64,000 nucleotides of DNA from Maribacter sp. MMG018. GTDB lineage: Bacteria > Bacteroidota > Bacteroidia > Flavobacteriales > Flavobacteriaceae. The notes under the pieces were generated by a model that worked only from the letters and a program-made list of their open reading frames with translations, had not been told where the DNA came from and made no database searches. Where the stretch lies: positions 992,001 through 1,056,000 of the forward strand of contig NZ_JAGJEC010000001.1 of NCBI RefSeq assembly GCF_018100785.1, in the 5' to 3' direction. Of the stretch, positions 25,379-34,935 are shown piece by piece (within the stretch, counting starts at the first letter, position 1; each line of letters starts with the position of its first letter). The position numbers were made by a program, and so were the translations under genes.

Positions 25379-26419
25379 ATGAATAATCCAATGATGCTAA
25401 AACCGGTAAAATATACCCAAATAATAAGGGTGGCACTTTTATTGGCACTTCTTATATCGTTACCTAGAACCATTTATCTATATAATATGATAACGGAGGG
25501 TACAATGGATTTCTCCGGAAAATGGGTCGTTGATTTTTTATACCGCTATGTTTTCTTTTTCTTCTTTGCTTGGGGTGTATTGGAATTGAATACGAACGTA
25601 GGTTACCTAAGATTTAAAGGGTCTCATATTGCAAGAATGGTTTTGATGCTTGTAGCGGATATTATTGTTCTTATATTATTTTTAAAATTGTTCGGCCACT
25701 TTTTTCATTATGTAATGGGGGTAGAAATGGATTCTAAAGAACGGGGCTTTACCAAATTTAATTATATCATTTTATTGGTAGTACTATTCTTTATCGCCCG
25801 TGTTCTTAGATTGCAGGCAGATCAACAAGAAAGTAGAATAGAAAACGAGAAACTAAAACAACAAAACCTGCAGAACGAGTTAAATGCCCTAAAAAACCAA
25901 ATAGACCCTCATTTTTTATTCAATTCACTGAATTCACTGACGTCGTTGATAAGAGAGAATAAAACGGCAACACAGTTTGTAAAAAAATTGTCTTACATGT
26001 ATCGTTATATACTACAGAGCGGAGATTCGGATCTGGTGAGTATTCGTGAGGAACTTAAATATCTGGACAGTTATGCCTATTTAATGGAAACCAGATATAG
26101 GGATCGGTTACATATAGATGTACAGATAAATGAAGAATGTCTAGAGGAAAAAGTACCTCCGATGGCCCTGCAATTATTAGTGGAAAACGCGGTAAAACAT
26201 AACGAGATTTCAGGGTCTAACCCGTTGACAGTAAATATTTTTGATAAGAACGGGTCTCTTTTTGTGGAAAATATCATAAGACCAAGAACAAACTTGGCGG
26301 ACGGTACAAAAAACGGATTGATAAACCTTCAAAAAAGGTACGAGCTTTTATTAAAAGAAAAGTTGACCGTTAGAACTAGTGACAATATTTTCAGTGTAGA
26401 ACTTCCTTTAACCAAATAA
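25379..26419 (+). CDS. LytS-type sensor histidine kinase
   Basis: 346 residues. Four hydrophobic segments lie between residues about 15 and 145, then a short coiled coil (QADQQESRIENEKLKQQNLQNELNALKNQ region), then the His_kinase domain with the phosphorylated His in QIDPHFLFNSLNSL near residue 180 and a HATPase end with LVENAVKHNEI. No periplasmic sensor domain is evident, so the signal is probably sensed in the membrane. The response regulator follows after 2 nt. Confidence 0.9.
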   Translation: MNNPMMLKPVKYTQIIRVALLLALLISLPRTIYLYNMITEGTMDFSGKWVVDFLYRYVFFFFFAWGVLELNTNVGYLRFKGSHIARMVLMLVADIIVLILFLKLFGHFFHYVMGVEMDSKERGFTKFNYIILLVVLFFIARVLRLQADQQESRIENEKLKQQNLQNELNALKNQIDPHFLFNSLNSLTSLIRENKTATQFVKKLSYMYRYILQSGDSDLVSIREELKYLDSYAYLMETRYRDRLHIDVQINEECLEEKVPPMALQLLVENAVKHNEISGSNPLTVNIFDKNGSLFVENIIRPRTNLADGTKNGLINLQKRYELLLKEKLTVRTSDNIFSVELPLTK

Positions 26420-26421
26420 TT

Positions 26422-27183
26422 ATGAAAGTCGTAATCGTTGAAGATGAGCTTGCGGCCAGTGACAACCTTACCTATTTACTTAAGGCGGTAGATGCGCATA
26501 TAGAAGTTGTTGATGTATTAGATTCCGTTAAAAGTGCGGTAGCGTATTTTAAAAGACCACACGGGGCGGAATTGATTTTTATGGACATTCATTTGGCGGA
26601 CGGTATTTCTTTCGAAATATTCGAGAAGGTAAATATTGCCACTCCCATTATTTTTACGACCGCCTATGATCAATATGCCTTGAGGGCTTTTAAGGTGAAC
26701 AGTATCGATTATTTGTTGAAACCCATAGACGAAGATGAGCTGAAAGATGCCATAAATAAACTAAAAAGCCATGTAAAAGAGCCCGTAATTGCCGAGAATC
26801 AAATTAAGGGCCTACTCAGCTTGATAAACGGAAAAGTTAAAAATTATAAAACCACGTTTTTAGTAGGGCACCGTGATCAATTAATTCCTTTAAAAGTAGC
26901 CGATATCGCGTATTTTAAAATAGATATGGGTGTTGTAAAAGGGGTTGCTCTGAGCGGCCAATCGTATGTGGTGGACGGGAAACTAGAAGAAATTGAAGAG
27001 GAATTGGATCCCGAGAATTTTTATAGGGTAAACAGACAGTTTATTATTAGAAAGGATGTCATAGAGAATATCAATTATTACTTTAACGGAAAATTGATCG
27101 TTAACGTAAGACCAGAGTCAGATGAACGCATTGTGGTCAGCAAGGCAAAGGCCACAGAGTTCAAAAACTGGGTAAATTCATAA
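26422..27183 (+). CDS. LytTR-family response regulator
   Basis: 253 residues. Receiver domain at residues 1-120 with the phospho-acceptor Asp in LIFMDIHLADG and the switch Thr/Lys in FTTAYDQYALRAF and IDYLLKPI. The LytTR DNA-binding domain covers residues about 150-250 (VADIAYFKIDMGVVKG to ENFYRVNRQFIIRKDVIENI). LytTR proteins bind direct repeats. It is cotranscribed with the kinase (2 nt gap). Confidence 0.93.
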   Translation: MKVVIVEDELAASDNLTYLLKAVDAHIEVVDVLDSVKSAVAYFKRPHGAELIFMDIHLADGISFEIFEKVNIATPIIFTTAYDQYALRAFKVNSIDYLLKPIDEDELKDAINKLKSHVKEPVIAENQIKGLLSLINGKVKNYKTTFLVGHRDQLIPLKVADIAYFKIDMGVVKGVALSGQSYVVDGKLEEIEEELDPENFYRVNRQFIIRKDVIENINYYFNGKLIVNVRPESDERIVVSKAKATEFKNWVNS

Positions 27184-27250
27184 CCTTCTTTCTGTCTCTC
27201 TACATAGAAATATTGGTGTACGATCTCACAGAATTGTTTCTTGAAAATAA

Positions 27251-27290
27251 AAAATACCCGACCACCCCATGGGAGTGTTTCGGGTATTTT
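27251..27290 (-). terminator. Bidirectional terminator between lytTR and SIMPL genes
   Basis: Stem AAAATACCCGA / TCGGGTATTTT around an 18-base interior. The minus-strand side is followed by a T-rich run, so it mainly terminates the SIMPL transcript; it may also serve the converging lytTR transcript. Confidence 0.65.
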
Positions 27291-27310
27291 ACCAAACCAA
27301 CCAACTAAAT

Positions 27311-27916
27311 TTATTTTGTGCTGTAGGTTACCGCTATGGTTAAAAAATCATCGGAATCATTGTAATAACCGGTCCACATATCGGTTAATGGCAAGTTTTC
27401 GGTAACTGAAATGACCTCACCTAAACTTTGGCCGGTTAAATCACAAAGTTTTTGGGCCTTGGCCGTTGCATCTGCCAAAGCAGTTTTTAACAAAGAGTCC
27501 ATTGTTTTTTGGTCGATGGATGTTTTAAAGGAATATTGTAGTGTCACACCGTTCATCTTTACGGCCAATAATTTTTTTACAGTATCTTCAGAAGTGGTTT
27601 CAAACTCTAATACGGTGCCTTCTTTTTGATACCCGGCGGTAAGAAATTCCATGTCTTTCTCAACAAATTTTTCAGGGTCGAAACCTGTTTTTTTCAGAGC
27701 TTCAAAGTATTTTTCCTTAAATTCTTTAAGCGATTTAATTTGTGGGTCCGAATAGTATAATTGGTCCATATTCAAAGTAGCTTTTACTTTATGGGCCGTT
27801 ACGTTTCTCTTTACGCAGGCCATACCTGTAACAGAAATTGTTTTTTGAAGGTCTTTGTTTTGGGCATTTACGGCCGTAGCGCCGATAACGGCACATAAAA
27901 TGATAAATTTTTTCAT
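27311..27916 (-). CDS. Exported SIMPL-domain protein
   Basis: 201 residues from the ATG at 27916, chosen because MKKFIILCAVIGATAVNAQ is a clean signal peptide; the frame opens 21 codons earlier without one. The SIMPL (YggE-like) fold is suggested by ISVTGMACVKRN near the mature N terminus and by the ADATAKAQKLCDLTGQSLGEVISVTE helix-strand typical of the family. SIMPL proteins are periplasmic and their biochemical role is poorly known. A four-helix membrane protein is encoded 26 nt upstream on the same strand. Confidence 0.8.
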   Translation of the reverse strand: MKKFIILCAVIGATAVNAQNKDLQKTISVTGMACVKRNVTAHKVKATLNMDQLYYSDPQIKSLKEFKEKYFEALKKTGFDPEKFVEKDMEFLTAGYQKEGTVLEFETTSEDTVKKLLAVKMNGVTLQYSFKTSIDQKTMDSLLKTALADATAKAQKLCDLTGQSLGEVISVTENLPLTDMWTGYYNDSDDFLTIAVTYSTK

Positions 27917-27942
27917 GATTTTGATATTTGTTGTTTTAAAGA

Positions 27943-28365
27943 TTAAAGGGTAAAAAGAAAAGAAGCGGCGATCATCCACACACCTACTATAAGTCCTAAG
28001 ATGCCTAGCTTACCTTGTTTGGGTGCGATCTTACTTCTTAATTCGGCGGCTTTTTCCTGAGCTTCCGTGTTGTTTGACATAAAGAGTTTGTTTATAAGTC
28101 CAAAGCCCAGCATAAAACCCAGACCAGTCTGTACTAGACTTCCTGCAAATAAGGTAATCCACCAAATAGGAGCGGTTGTCAACCAGCCGATATTTAAGAT
28201 GGCAGTGATGATGCCCCATACTCCAAGAATGCAGAAGACAAGGCCGATCCACCCTTGGTAAGGTTCAATTTTTTCCAATAGCTCTTTTGCGTTGGGTTTT
28301 TTTGAAAGCACTAATGAAGGTACTGCGATGATACTTAATAATACTAGGGTGATTCCGTTGATCAT
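27943..28365 (-). CDS. Four-helix membrane protein of unknown function
   Basis: 140 residues with hydrophobic segments at about 3-20, 38-60, 66-90 and 120-138. A Lys/Glu-rich loop ([22 protein letters not shown]) separates helices 3 and 4. No catalytic or binding motif is recognised. It appears to be in one transcript with the SIMPL gene (26 nt gap). Confidence 0.75.
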   Translation of the reverse strand: MINGITLVLLSIIAVPSLVLSKKPNAKELLEKIEPYQGWIGLVFCILGVWGIITAILNIGWLTTAPIWWITLFAGSLVQTGLGFMLGFGLINKLFMSNNTEAQEKAAELRSKIAPKQGKLGILGLIVGVWMIAASFLFTL

Positions 28366-28400
28366 AATTTTGTTTTTAAATATTTTACGGTGTAAAAGTA

Positions 28401-28419
28401 TTGTGGTTCAGAGCCACAA
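28401..28419 (-). terminator. Small hairpin after the NarL-type regulator
   Basis: TTGTGG / CCACAA with a 7-base loop, 44 bases beyond the stop of the minus-strand regulator. The minus-strand tail is TACTTTTAC, only weakly T-rich. Confidence 0.3.
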
Positions 28420-28462
28420 ACAGCCCCTTATCCCGTAGAAATCACTCACTGAAAACAGGGAG

Positions 28463-29110
28463 CTATGATTCTACCAAACCTAATTTGATTGCGTATTTTG
28501 TGAGTCCGGCAAGGTTTCGGACTTCTAGTTTAGAGATGAGGTTTTTACGATAACTTTCAATGGTGTGCTTACTTAAAAATAGCTGGTCGGCAATTTCTTG
28601 GGTCGTAAATTCCTGTGCTATTAGTTTTAAGACCTCTTTTTCTCGTTTAGACAATGAATCCTCAATATTCGTTTCATTAGAAAACATGCCTTTCAAGTAA
28701 ACGTCCTTTATAGACTGAGAAAAATATTTGTCACCTTTTAAAATGGTTTCAATAGCTAATAAAAGCTCATCTTTTTCCGCATTTTTTGGTATGTAGCCAT
28801 CTACATTGTCTTTTGTTAATGTTTGTACGCTCTTAGTGTCGTGTAACATGCTTACGACCAAGGTCTTTATGCTTGGGTGGTTCTTTTTAATATGGCTGTT
28901 TAGCTCTATACCATTGAATTCTGGCATGTTTATATCGGTTATAACAAGGTCGATATCCTCATCTTTGTTGATATCAAGATACTTGGCCACATTTTTACCG
29001 TTATTGGCGGTCAATATAATTTCATACGTTTCTTTGTGAGCCAAAATACTCATGAGGCCGTCCAAGAACATCTTATGGTCGTCTGCAATGATTATTTTAT
29101 ATTTTCTCAT
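28463..29110 (-). CDS. NarL/FixJ-type response regulator
   Basis: 215 residues. Receiver domain with acidic pocket IIADDHKMFLDG and phospho-Asp in LVITDINMPEFNG; LuxR-type helix-turn-helix at about 145-208 (LSKREKEVLKLIAQEFTTQEIADQLFLSKHTIESY region). The start overlaps the end of the upstream histidine kinase gene by 14 nt, so they form a coupled pair. Target genes are not evident. Confidence 0.92.
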   Translation of the reverse strand: MRKYKIIIADDHKMFLDGLMSILAHKETYEIILTANNGKNVAKYLDINKDEDIDLVITDINMPEFNGIELNSHIKKNHPSIKTLVVSMLHDTKSVQTLTKDNVDGYIPKNAEKDELLLAIETILKGDKYFSQSIKDVYLKGMFSNETNIEDSLSKREKEVLKLIAQEFTTQEIADQLFLSKHTIESYRKNLISKLEVRNLAGLTKYAIKLGLVES

Positions 29111-31073
29111 CGATATCTTTTATAGGTATGGTTATGGTAAAAGCGGTACCTCTTCCGGGGGTACTATCTAGAACGAGGTTTCCGTGTAATTGTTTTATTC
29201 TGGTATTAATATTGGTAATGCCGATGCCATCATGGGTTTTTTTCATATCAAATCCGGTTCCATCATCCTCGAACAACAGTTGAAGCGTATTGTTGTAAAA
29301 ACTGAGATGTAACTCTATAGAGGTCGCATTTGCATGTTTTAGGGTGTTGGTGGTCAATTCTTGTATAATTTGATAGAGTTCCACTTTGATCGTTTCGGGT
29401 AACCCGTTTATTTTTTCTTCGGGATGGGCAGAAAAAGCTATACTTAGGTCAGATCCATTTTTAATTTTATCCAGATAGTCGTTAAGTAGAATGGTAAACG
29501 CATTTTCGTTGAATTTCTTGGGAATTAGGTTATGTGATATTTCCCGAACCAGTTCGTAGGTCTCGTTTACCTGTTTCATTATACCTTTTTGGGTGTCGTT
29601 GGGTTTTTCTACGTTTGACAGTTGTAGCTTAATACCAGCTAGGTTGCCCCCAATACTATCATGCAGTTGTTGGGCAATTCTTGAGCGTTCTTCTTGCTGT
29701 GCGCTCAATGCTGTTCTTGCTATTTTGAGTTCTTGTTCGTTTAACAAAGAAGTTATTTTTCGATTGTTCAGTTCTTGTTGTTTTACCGCCAAAAGGCTTT
29801 GTGTCTGTAGTTTTTGATAGTAGACATATAACAAGGTGATAATAGGAATCAGAAGCACAAGAAAACCGTATAGAACTGCTTTTTTGATAGTTTTTTGGCG
29901 TTCAATTTCATTTTGTTTGGCCAATTGGGTTTTCTTAAGTTCTACTATTTCTTTTTCTTTTTGTAGCGTATTGTACTTGTATTCAAGGTCTTTGATGGTT
30001 TTTATGTTCTGGTTTTCCAGTATTTCTTCGGAGACGGCATTGTAACGGGTCATTAAATTGTAGGCATTCTCATAATCGCCTTGGGCAACATATACGTTTC
30101 TAAGTCCTTGTATTATACTTTTTTGCAGTTCTAGACGATTCCAGTTTATAGCGTTTGCATAGGCCATGGACAGCACCATTTGCGCGGTTTTAAACTCGCC
30201 GAGCGCACTATATGCATCTCCGTAATATAGTACCGCATTCGTATATAGGCCATAATATTGTTTTTCGATACTGGCCTTCATCACATGTTCAAAATGTACC
30301 AAAGCCTTGTCATATTTTTTGCGGACAAGAAAAATGGAGCCCTCGTTTAATTCGATCTGTAATATGAGCTTGTCCATCGATGGGTTATTGGCCGCTGATC
30401 TTGCTTTTTCGTAATAAGATAGCGATAGGTCGTAATCCTCATATTCTAAAGTCGCGAGTACTCCCAAAAGGTAATAGGCATTTGCCCTTACCTCGTCATT
30501 GTCGGTTTCTTGAGCACATTTTTCAAAAATGCTCTTGGCACTGGAGTACTCCCTTTTTCGTAGATACACTTTTCCCAGGCCGAGCTCTAGCCAAAATACT
30601 TCTGTAGAGGAAACGGAAAGAGAGTCGGAAATAGTTATGCCGTCCAAATAATCTTTTAGGGCTTCATCATTAAATCCGATTATTAATTTACCGTCACCCG
30701 CCAATTTTTTTGACCTTAGAACGTGTAACAAGCTATCTTTTAAGTTGTTACTCCCTTTTATGAGGGCACTCATTTTATTGCTATAAAAATTTACAGAATC
30801 CGCATTTCCGTGTTTGGCATGTTGTTCTCCTATTTCATAGAGTATGCGAAGTCTTTGGTTGGAGGTTTTGGCCTTTTTTAAACTGGTGTATAACGAGTCG
30901 GGAATCGTTTTTGGAATATGCCCGAAAGCGGTTATCCTTATATCTTCTTGAGAAAAAACATGGATACAGGAAAACAGCAGAACTAAAAATAAGCCTGTAG
31001 TTTTAACCGCCTTTGATATAGGCTTGCCGAGACTTCGATGTCTTAAAATATGGTTGGCTGATTTGACTAACAA
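29097..31073 (-). CDS. TPR-containing sensor histidine kinase (HisKA_3)
   Basis: 658 residues. N-terminal signal/anchor (about 20-42), a periplasmic array of TPR-like helices (about 50-370), one membrane helix (about 400-420: AVLYGFLVLLIPIITLLYVYY), a coiled coil, then the HisKA_3 dimerisation helix with the phospho-His in RIAQQLHDSIGGNLAG and a HATPase domain (LTTNTLKHAN, DDGTGFD, GIGITNINTRIKQLHG). This TPR/HisKA_3 architecture is common in Bacteroidetes and often monitors cell envelope or metabolic state. The cognate regulator overlaps its 3' end. Confidence 0.92.
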   Translation of the reverse strand: MLVKSANHILRHRSLGKPISKAVKTTGLFLVLLFSCIHVFSQEDIRITAFGHIPKTIPDSLYTSLKKAKTSNQRLRILYEIGEQHAKHGNADSVNFYSNKMSALIKGSNNLKDSLLHVLRSKKLAGDGKLIIGFNDEALKDYLDGITISDSLSVSSTEVFWLELGLGKVYLRKREYSSAKSIFEKCAQETDNDEVRANAYYLLGVLATLEYEDYDLSLSYYEKARSAANNPSMDKLILQIELNEGSIFLVRKKYDKALVHFEHVMKASIEKQYYGLYTNAVLYYGDAYSALGEFKTAQMVLSMAYANAINWNRLELQKSIIQGLRNVYVAQGDYENAYNLMTRYNAVSEEILENQNIKTIKDLEYKYNTLQKEKEIVELKKTQLAKQNEIERQKTIKKAVLYGFLVLLIPIITLLYVYYQKLQTQSLLAVKQQELNNRKITSLLNEQELKIARTALSAQQEERSRIAQQLHDSIGGNLAGIKLQLSNVEKPNDTQKGIMKQVNETYELVREISHNLIPKKFNENAFTILLNDYLDKIKNGSDLSIAFSAHPEEKINGLPETIKVELYQIIQELTTNTLKHANATSIELHLSFYNNTLQLLFEDDGTGFDMKKTHDGIGITNINTRIKQLHGNLVLDSTPGRGTAFTITIPIKDIDEKI

Positions 31074-31094
31074 TACGCTAATATTTATTTAGGT

Positions 31095-31102
31095 CAAAAA
31101 TA
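31095..31102 (-). promoter_or_regulatory. Possible -7 element of the TPR histidine kinase gene
   Basis: Minus strand TATTTTTG fits TAnnTTTG and lies 22 bases before the start codon. No -33 match was found. Confidence 0.35.
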
Positions 31103-31256
31103 AGGCATTTATAACCTTGGTAATACCCTGTTTACAGTGAGCTTTTTTCTTGTTGATACAGAGGTGTATATCCTGTTGGTCAATAAAAAATTATAGTTAG
31201 ACTTTGGTTATGGCCAAGGTTTTTAGGTATGATAAATTACAACACTTATCTTATTG

Positions 31257-31264
31257 TATCTTTG
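31257..31264 (+). promoter_or_regulatory. Possible -7 element of the methylmalonyl-CoA mutase operon
   Basis: TATCTTTG fits TAnnTTTG, about 83 bases before the mutA start. No clear -33 TTG at the expected distance. Confidence 0.35.
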
Positions 31265-31346
31265 AAATACGGCTATCTAAAAATATTGCATATATATTTT
31301 TAGTATTGTTCGGGTTGTTTTTTGAATACAAAATTTATGGCTTAAG

Positions 31347-32726
31347 ATGAAAAACGATACCCTTTTTAATGAGTTTCCAGAAATTTCTGCGAAGGCATGG
31401 AAGCAAAATATTCAATTTCAATTAAAAGGTGCTGATTATAACAAAACATTGGTTTGGGAGTCCCCTGAAGGTATTAAGGTAAAGCCCTTTTACCATAGTG
31501 ATGATATTGTTGGGAGCACTGGTAATGTGCCTGCTATAAACCATAGCTGGGCCATTGGCCAAACAATCTATGCCGGCCATGAAGAGCAGGCGAACGAGAA
31601 TGCGAAAAAGGAACTGGGCAGAGGAGCGGAAGCAATTTTGTTTACGGTACCTACAGAGAAGATTTCCGTGAAAACCCTTTTTAAAAATTTGGATACGAAA
31701 AAAACTCCCCTGTACTTCGATTTTCAATTTTTGTCCGCGGATTATATTGGGTCGATCGTTGCTTTGCCCCAATACAATGGAGGCAAAATGTTTATGAACG
31801 TGGATATTATAGGTAATTTGGCACGGTCTGGCAACTGGTATTTTAACCTTAAAAGAGATCATGAAATATTAAATGGCCTACTTAGAGGTTCTTGTGAAAA
31901 TGTATTGAGTGTTGATGTTTCGTTATATGAAAATGCAGGAGCCAATATAACCCAACAATTGGGCTATGCCATGTCTCATGCCAATGAGTATTTGAACCAT
32001 TTGTCTGAGAATGGCCTTTTGGGGCAATTAAAGAATATCACTTTCAAATGTGCTACAGGCGGCAATTACTTTTTTGAGATAGCAAAATTTAGGGCTTTAC
32101 GGCTATTGTGGAAAACATTGGCAGAGGAGTATGGTTTAGATATCGAATGTCATATTATGGCTTTTCCATCCAAGCGCAATAAGACCCTTTACGATTATAA
32201 TACGAATATGTTACGTACAACTACCGAATGTATGTCGGCCGTTTTAGGCGGAGCCAATACCATATTCAATCAACCATATGATGCCATCTACCATAAAGAC
32301 AATGAGTTCTCTAAACGTATTTCATTAAATCAATTACTGTTACTAAAAGAGGAAGGCTATTTTGATAAAGTTTACAATGTTGCCGACGGGGCCTACTATA
32401 TCGAAAATTTGACCGGCCAATTGGCAGAAAAAGGGTTGGAATTGTTTAAATCGATTGAAAAGGGCGGTGGTTTTTTAAAACAGTTAAAAACCCATACCAT
32501 ACAGCAAAAGATAAAGGAATCGGCTCAAAAACAACAGAAGAGGTTCGATGCCGAGGACGAGGTGCTGGTAGGAACCAACAAATACATCAACGAATCCGAC
32601 AAAATGAAGGATGATCTAGAGCTTTATCCTTTTGTAAAGCAAAAGCCTAGAAAAACATTGATAGAGCCTATTGTAGAACGTAGATTGGCGGAAGCTATAG
32701 AACAAAAAAGAATTGGAAATGAGTAG
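31347..32726 (+). CDS. mutA: Methylmalonyl-CoA mutase small subunit
   Basis: 459-residue subunit of the B12-dependent mutase that interconverts succinyl-CoA and methylmalonyl-CoA. The sequence follows the catalytic-barrel pattern of the family ([36 protein letters not shown] near the N terminus, later [30 protein letters not shown]). It stops before any C-terminal cobalamin-type domain, which fits a non-catalytic partner subunit. The large subunit starts inside its last codons (8 nt overlap). Confidence 0.9.
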   Translation: MKNDTLFNEFPEISAKAWKQNIQFQLKGADYNKTLVWESPEGIKVKPFYHSDDIVGSTGNVPAINHSWAIGQTIYAGHEEQANENAKKELGRGAEAILFTVPTEKISVKTLFKNLDTKKTPLYFDFQFLSADYIGSIVALPQYNGGKMFMNVDIIGNLARSGNWYFNLKRDHEILNGLLRGSCENVLSVDVSLYENAGANITQQLGYAMSHANEYLNHLSENGLLGQLKNITFKCATGGNYFFEIAKFRALRLLWKTLAEEYGLDIECHIMAFPSKRNKTLYDYNTNMLRTTTECMSAVLGGANTIFNQPYDAIYHKDNEFSKRISLNQLLLLKEEGYFDKVYNVADGAYYIENLTGQLAEKGLELFKSIEKGGGFLKQLKTHTIQQKIKESAQKQQKRFDAEDEVLVGTNKYINESDKMKDDLELYPFVKQKPRKTLIEPIVERRLAEAIEQKRIGNE

Positions 32727-34869
32727 AAGGGACATACAGCATATTCATTTAAAGAAAACCAATAATCGTTTTGGCAGTAATAATATTGGAACGGACGAAC
32801 CTTTTGTGACGGCCGAGGGGATCACATTAAAAAAGAACTATTCCGATAAGGATATTGAAGGGGTGGAACATTTAGGTTTCTCGGCAGGAACGCCTCCTTT
32901 TTTACGAGGGCCATATGCCACTATGTATGTTCAAAGACCTTGGACGATTCGCCAATATGCTGGTTTTTCCACTGCCGAGGAAAGCAATGCTTTTTATAGA
33001 AGAAACTTGGCGGCCGGCCAAAAAGGGCTATCGGTCGCTTTTGACCTTCCTACCCATCGGGGGTATGACAGTGATCATGAGAGGGTGGTCGGTGATGTTG
33101 GAAAAGCAGGGGTCGCCATCGATTCGGTAGAGGATATGAAGATACTTTTTGATGGTATACCACTGGATAAAATGTCGGTATCCATGACCATGAACGGTGC
33201 CGTTATACCAATACTGGCATTTTTTATTGTCGCGGCAGAAGAACAGAATGTTTCCAAAGAAAAATTGATGGGAACCATTCAAAATGACATACTTAAAGAA
33301 TTTATGGTGCGTAACACCTATATATATCCACCAAAACCCTCTATGCAGTTGGTGGCGGATATTTTTGAGTATACCAGTAAATATATGCCCAAGTTCAATA
33401 GTATAAGTATATCGGGCTACCATATGCACGAAGCGGGCGCACCCGCACATTTAGAGTTGGCCTATACCTTGGCGGATGGATTGGAGTATATTAGAACAGG
33501 TTTGAGTGCAGGACTGAAAATAGATGATTTTGCCCCAAGGTTATCGTTCTTTTGGGGAATTGGTATGAACCATTTTATGGAAATAGCCAAGATGAGGGCG
33601 GCCCGTATGCTGTGGGCAAAGTTGGTAAAACAATTTGATCCGCAGAATCCTAAATCATTAATGTTGCGTACGCATTGCCAAACAAGCGGTTGGAGCCTTA
33701 CCGAACAAGATCCATTTAATAATGTGGCACGTACGACCATAGAAGCTGCTGCTGCGGTATTTGGAGGAACCCAAAGCCTACACACCAATGCATTGGACGA
33801 AGCTATTGCCCTACCAACGGATTTTTCCGCCAGAATTGCCAGAGAAACACAGATATACCTACAAGAAGAACCGAAAATAACCAAAACGGTGGATCCATGG
33901 GCAGGAAGCTATTATGTTGAAAAGCTTACTCATGAATTGGCACATAAGGCGTGGGAGTTAATAGAGGAAGTAGAGGAATTGGGAGGCATGACCAAGGCTA
34001 TCGAGGCAGGTATTCCCAAAATGAAAATTGAAGAGGCTGCAGCAAAGAAACAGGCGAGAATAGATGGCGGTAAAGATGTTATCGTTGGGGTAAACAAGTA
34101 TGCCCTCGACCGGCAAGATGACCTTAGTATTCTGGAGGTGGACAATGAAAAAGTTCGAAAAAAACAATTAGATCAGTTAGCTGAACTTAAGAAAAACAGG
34201 GATAAAGAAGCCGTTGATCAAGCGTTGAAAAATATCGCCAAAGCGGCAGAGTTGAGATTAAGAGGAAACAAAGAGGCCGACAATTTATTAGCTTTAGCGG
34301 TAAAAGCGGCAAAAGTCCGGGCCACATTGGGCGAAATAAGTGACGCATTGGAAGAGGCTTTTGGTCGGCATAAAGCAATAACAAATACCATTACAGGCGT
34401 GTATTCTAAAGAAATTAGTAAAGATGACAGCTTTAAGAAAGCGATGGAACTGGCCGATCGTCTTGCGGAACAAGAAGGACGAAGGCCCCGAATTATGATT
34501 GCAAAAATGGGGCAAGATGGGCATGACCGTGGGGCAAAGGTAGTAGCTACTGCGTATGCAGATCTAGGTTTTGACGTAGATATAGGTCCTTTGTTTCAAA
34601 CTCCGCAAGAGGTCGCTAAACAGGCCGTTGAGAACGATGTACATATTTTAGGGGTTTCTTCGTTGACCGCAGGCCATAAAACATTGGTGCCGGCAGTAAT
34701 CAAAGAATTAGAAAAATATGGTAGGGAAGATATTATGGTAATAGTAGGTGGCGTGGTGCCAAAACAGGACTATCCGTTTCTTTTGGAAAAAGGGGTGACG
34801 GCCATATATGGGCCTGGTACCAAGATTAGTGACGCCGCCATTGAAATTCTAGAGATTTTGCTCGATTGA
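32719..34869 (+). CDS. mutB: Methylmalonyl-CoA mutase large (catalytic) subunit
   Basis: 716 residues from the ATG at 32719; an earlier TTG codon exists but ATG fits the family. The barrel carries [28 protein letters not shown] and the C-terminal B12 domain has the DxHxxG motif ([27 protein letters not shown]), the lower-axial His ligand of cobalamin. With MutA it works in propionate/odd-chain or branched-chain breakdown, or in the reverse direction for propionyl-CoA formation. A strong terminator follows. Confidence 0.95.
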   Translation: MSRRDIQHIHLKKTNNRFGSNNIGTDEPFVTAEGITLKKNYSDKDIEGVEHLGFSAGTPPFLRGPYATMYVQRPWTIRQYAGFSTAEESNAFYRRNLAAGQKGLSVAFDLPTHRGYDSDHERVVGDVGKAGVAIDSVEDMKILFDGIPLDKMSVSMTMNGAVIPILAFFIVAAEEQNVSKEKLMGTIQNDILKEFMVRNTYIYPPKPSMQLVADIFEYTSKYMPKFNSISISGYHMHEAGAPAHLELAYTLADGLEYIRTGLSAGLKIDDFAPRLSFFWGIGMNHFMEIAKMRAARMLWAKLVKQFDPQNPKSLMLRTHCQTSGWSLTEQDPFNNVARTTIEAAAAVFGGTQSLHTNALDEAIALPTDFSARIARETQIYLQEEPKITKTVDPWAGSYYVEKLTHELAHKAWELIEEVEELGGMTKAIEAGIPKMKIEEAAAKKQARIDGGKDVIVGVNKYALDRQDDLSILEVDNEKVRKKQLDQLAELKKNRDKEAVDQALKNIAKAAELRLRGNKEADNLLALAVKAAKVRATLGEISDALEEAFGRHKAITNTITGVYSKEISKDDSFKKAMELADRLAEQEGRRPRIMIAKMGQDGHDRGAKVVATAYADLGFDVDIGPLFQTPQEVAKQAVENDVHILGVSSLTAGHKTLVPAVIKELEKYGREDIMVIVGGVVPKQDYPFLLEKGVTAIYGPGTKISDAAIEILEILLD

Positions 34870-34889
34870 TAAGATGTTTCATTAAACAA

Positions 34890-34918
34890 AAAAAGGATCG
34901 CACTAAGCGATCCTTTTT
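34890..34918. terminator. Bidirectional terminator between mutB and MFS gene
   Basis: Perfect stem AAAAAGGATCGC / GCGATCCTTTTT with loop ACTAA, flanked by an A-run on the left and a T-run on the right, so it serves both convergent genes. Confidence 0.85.
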
Positions 34919-34935
34919 GTTTGCGGATATATAAT

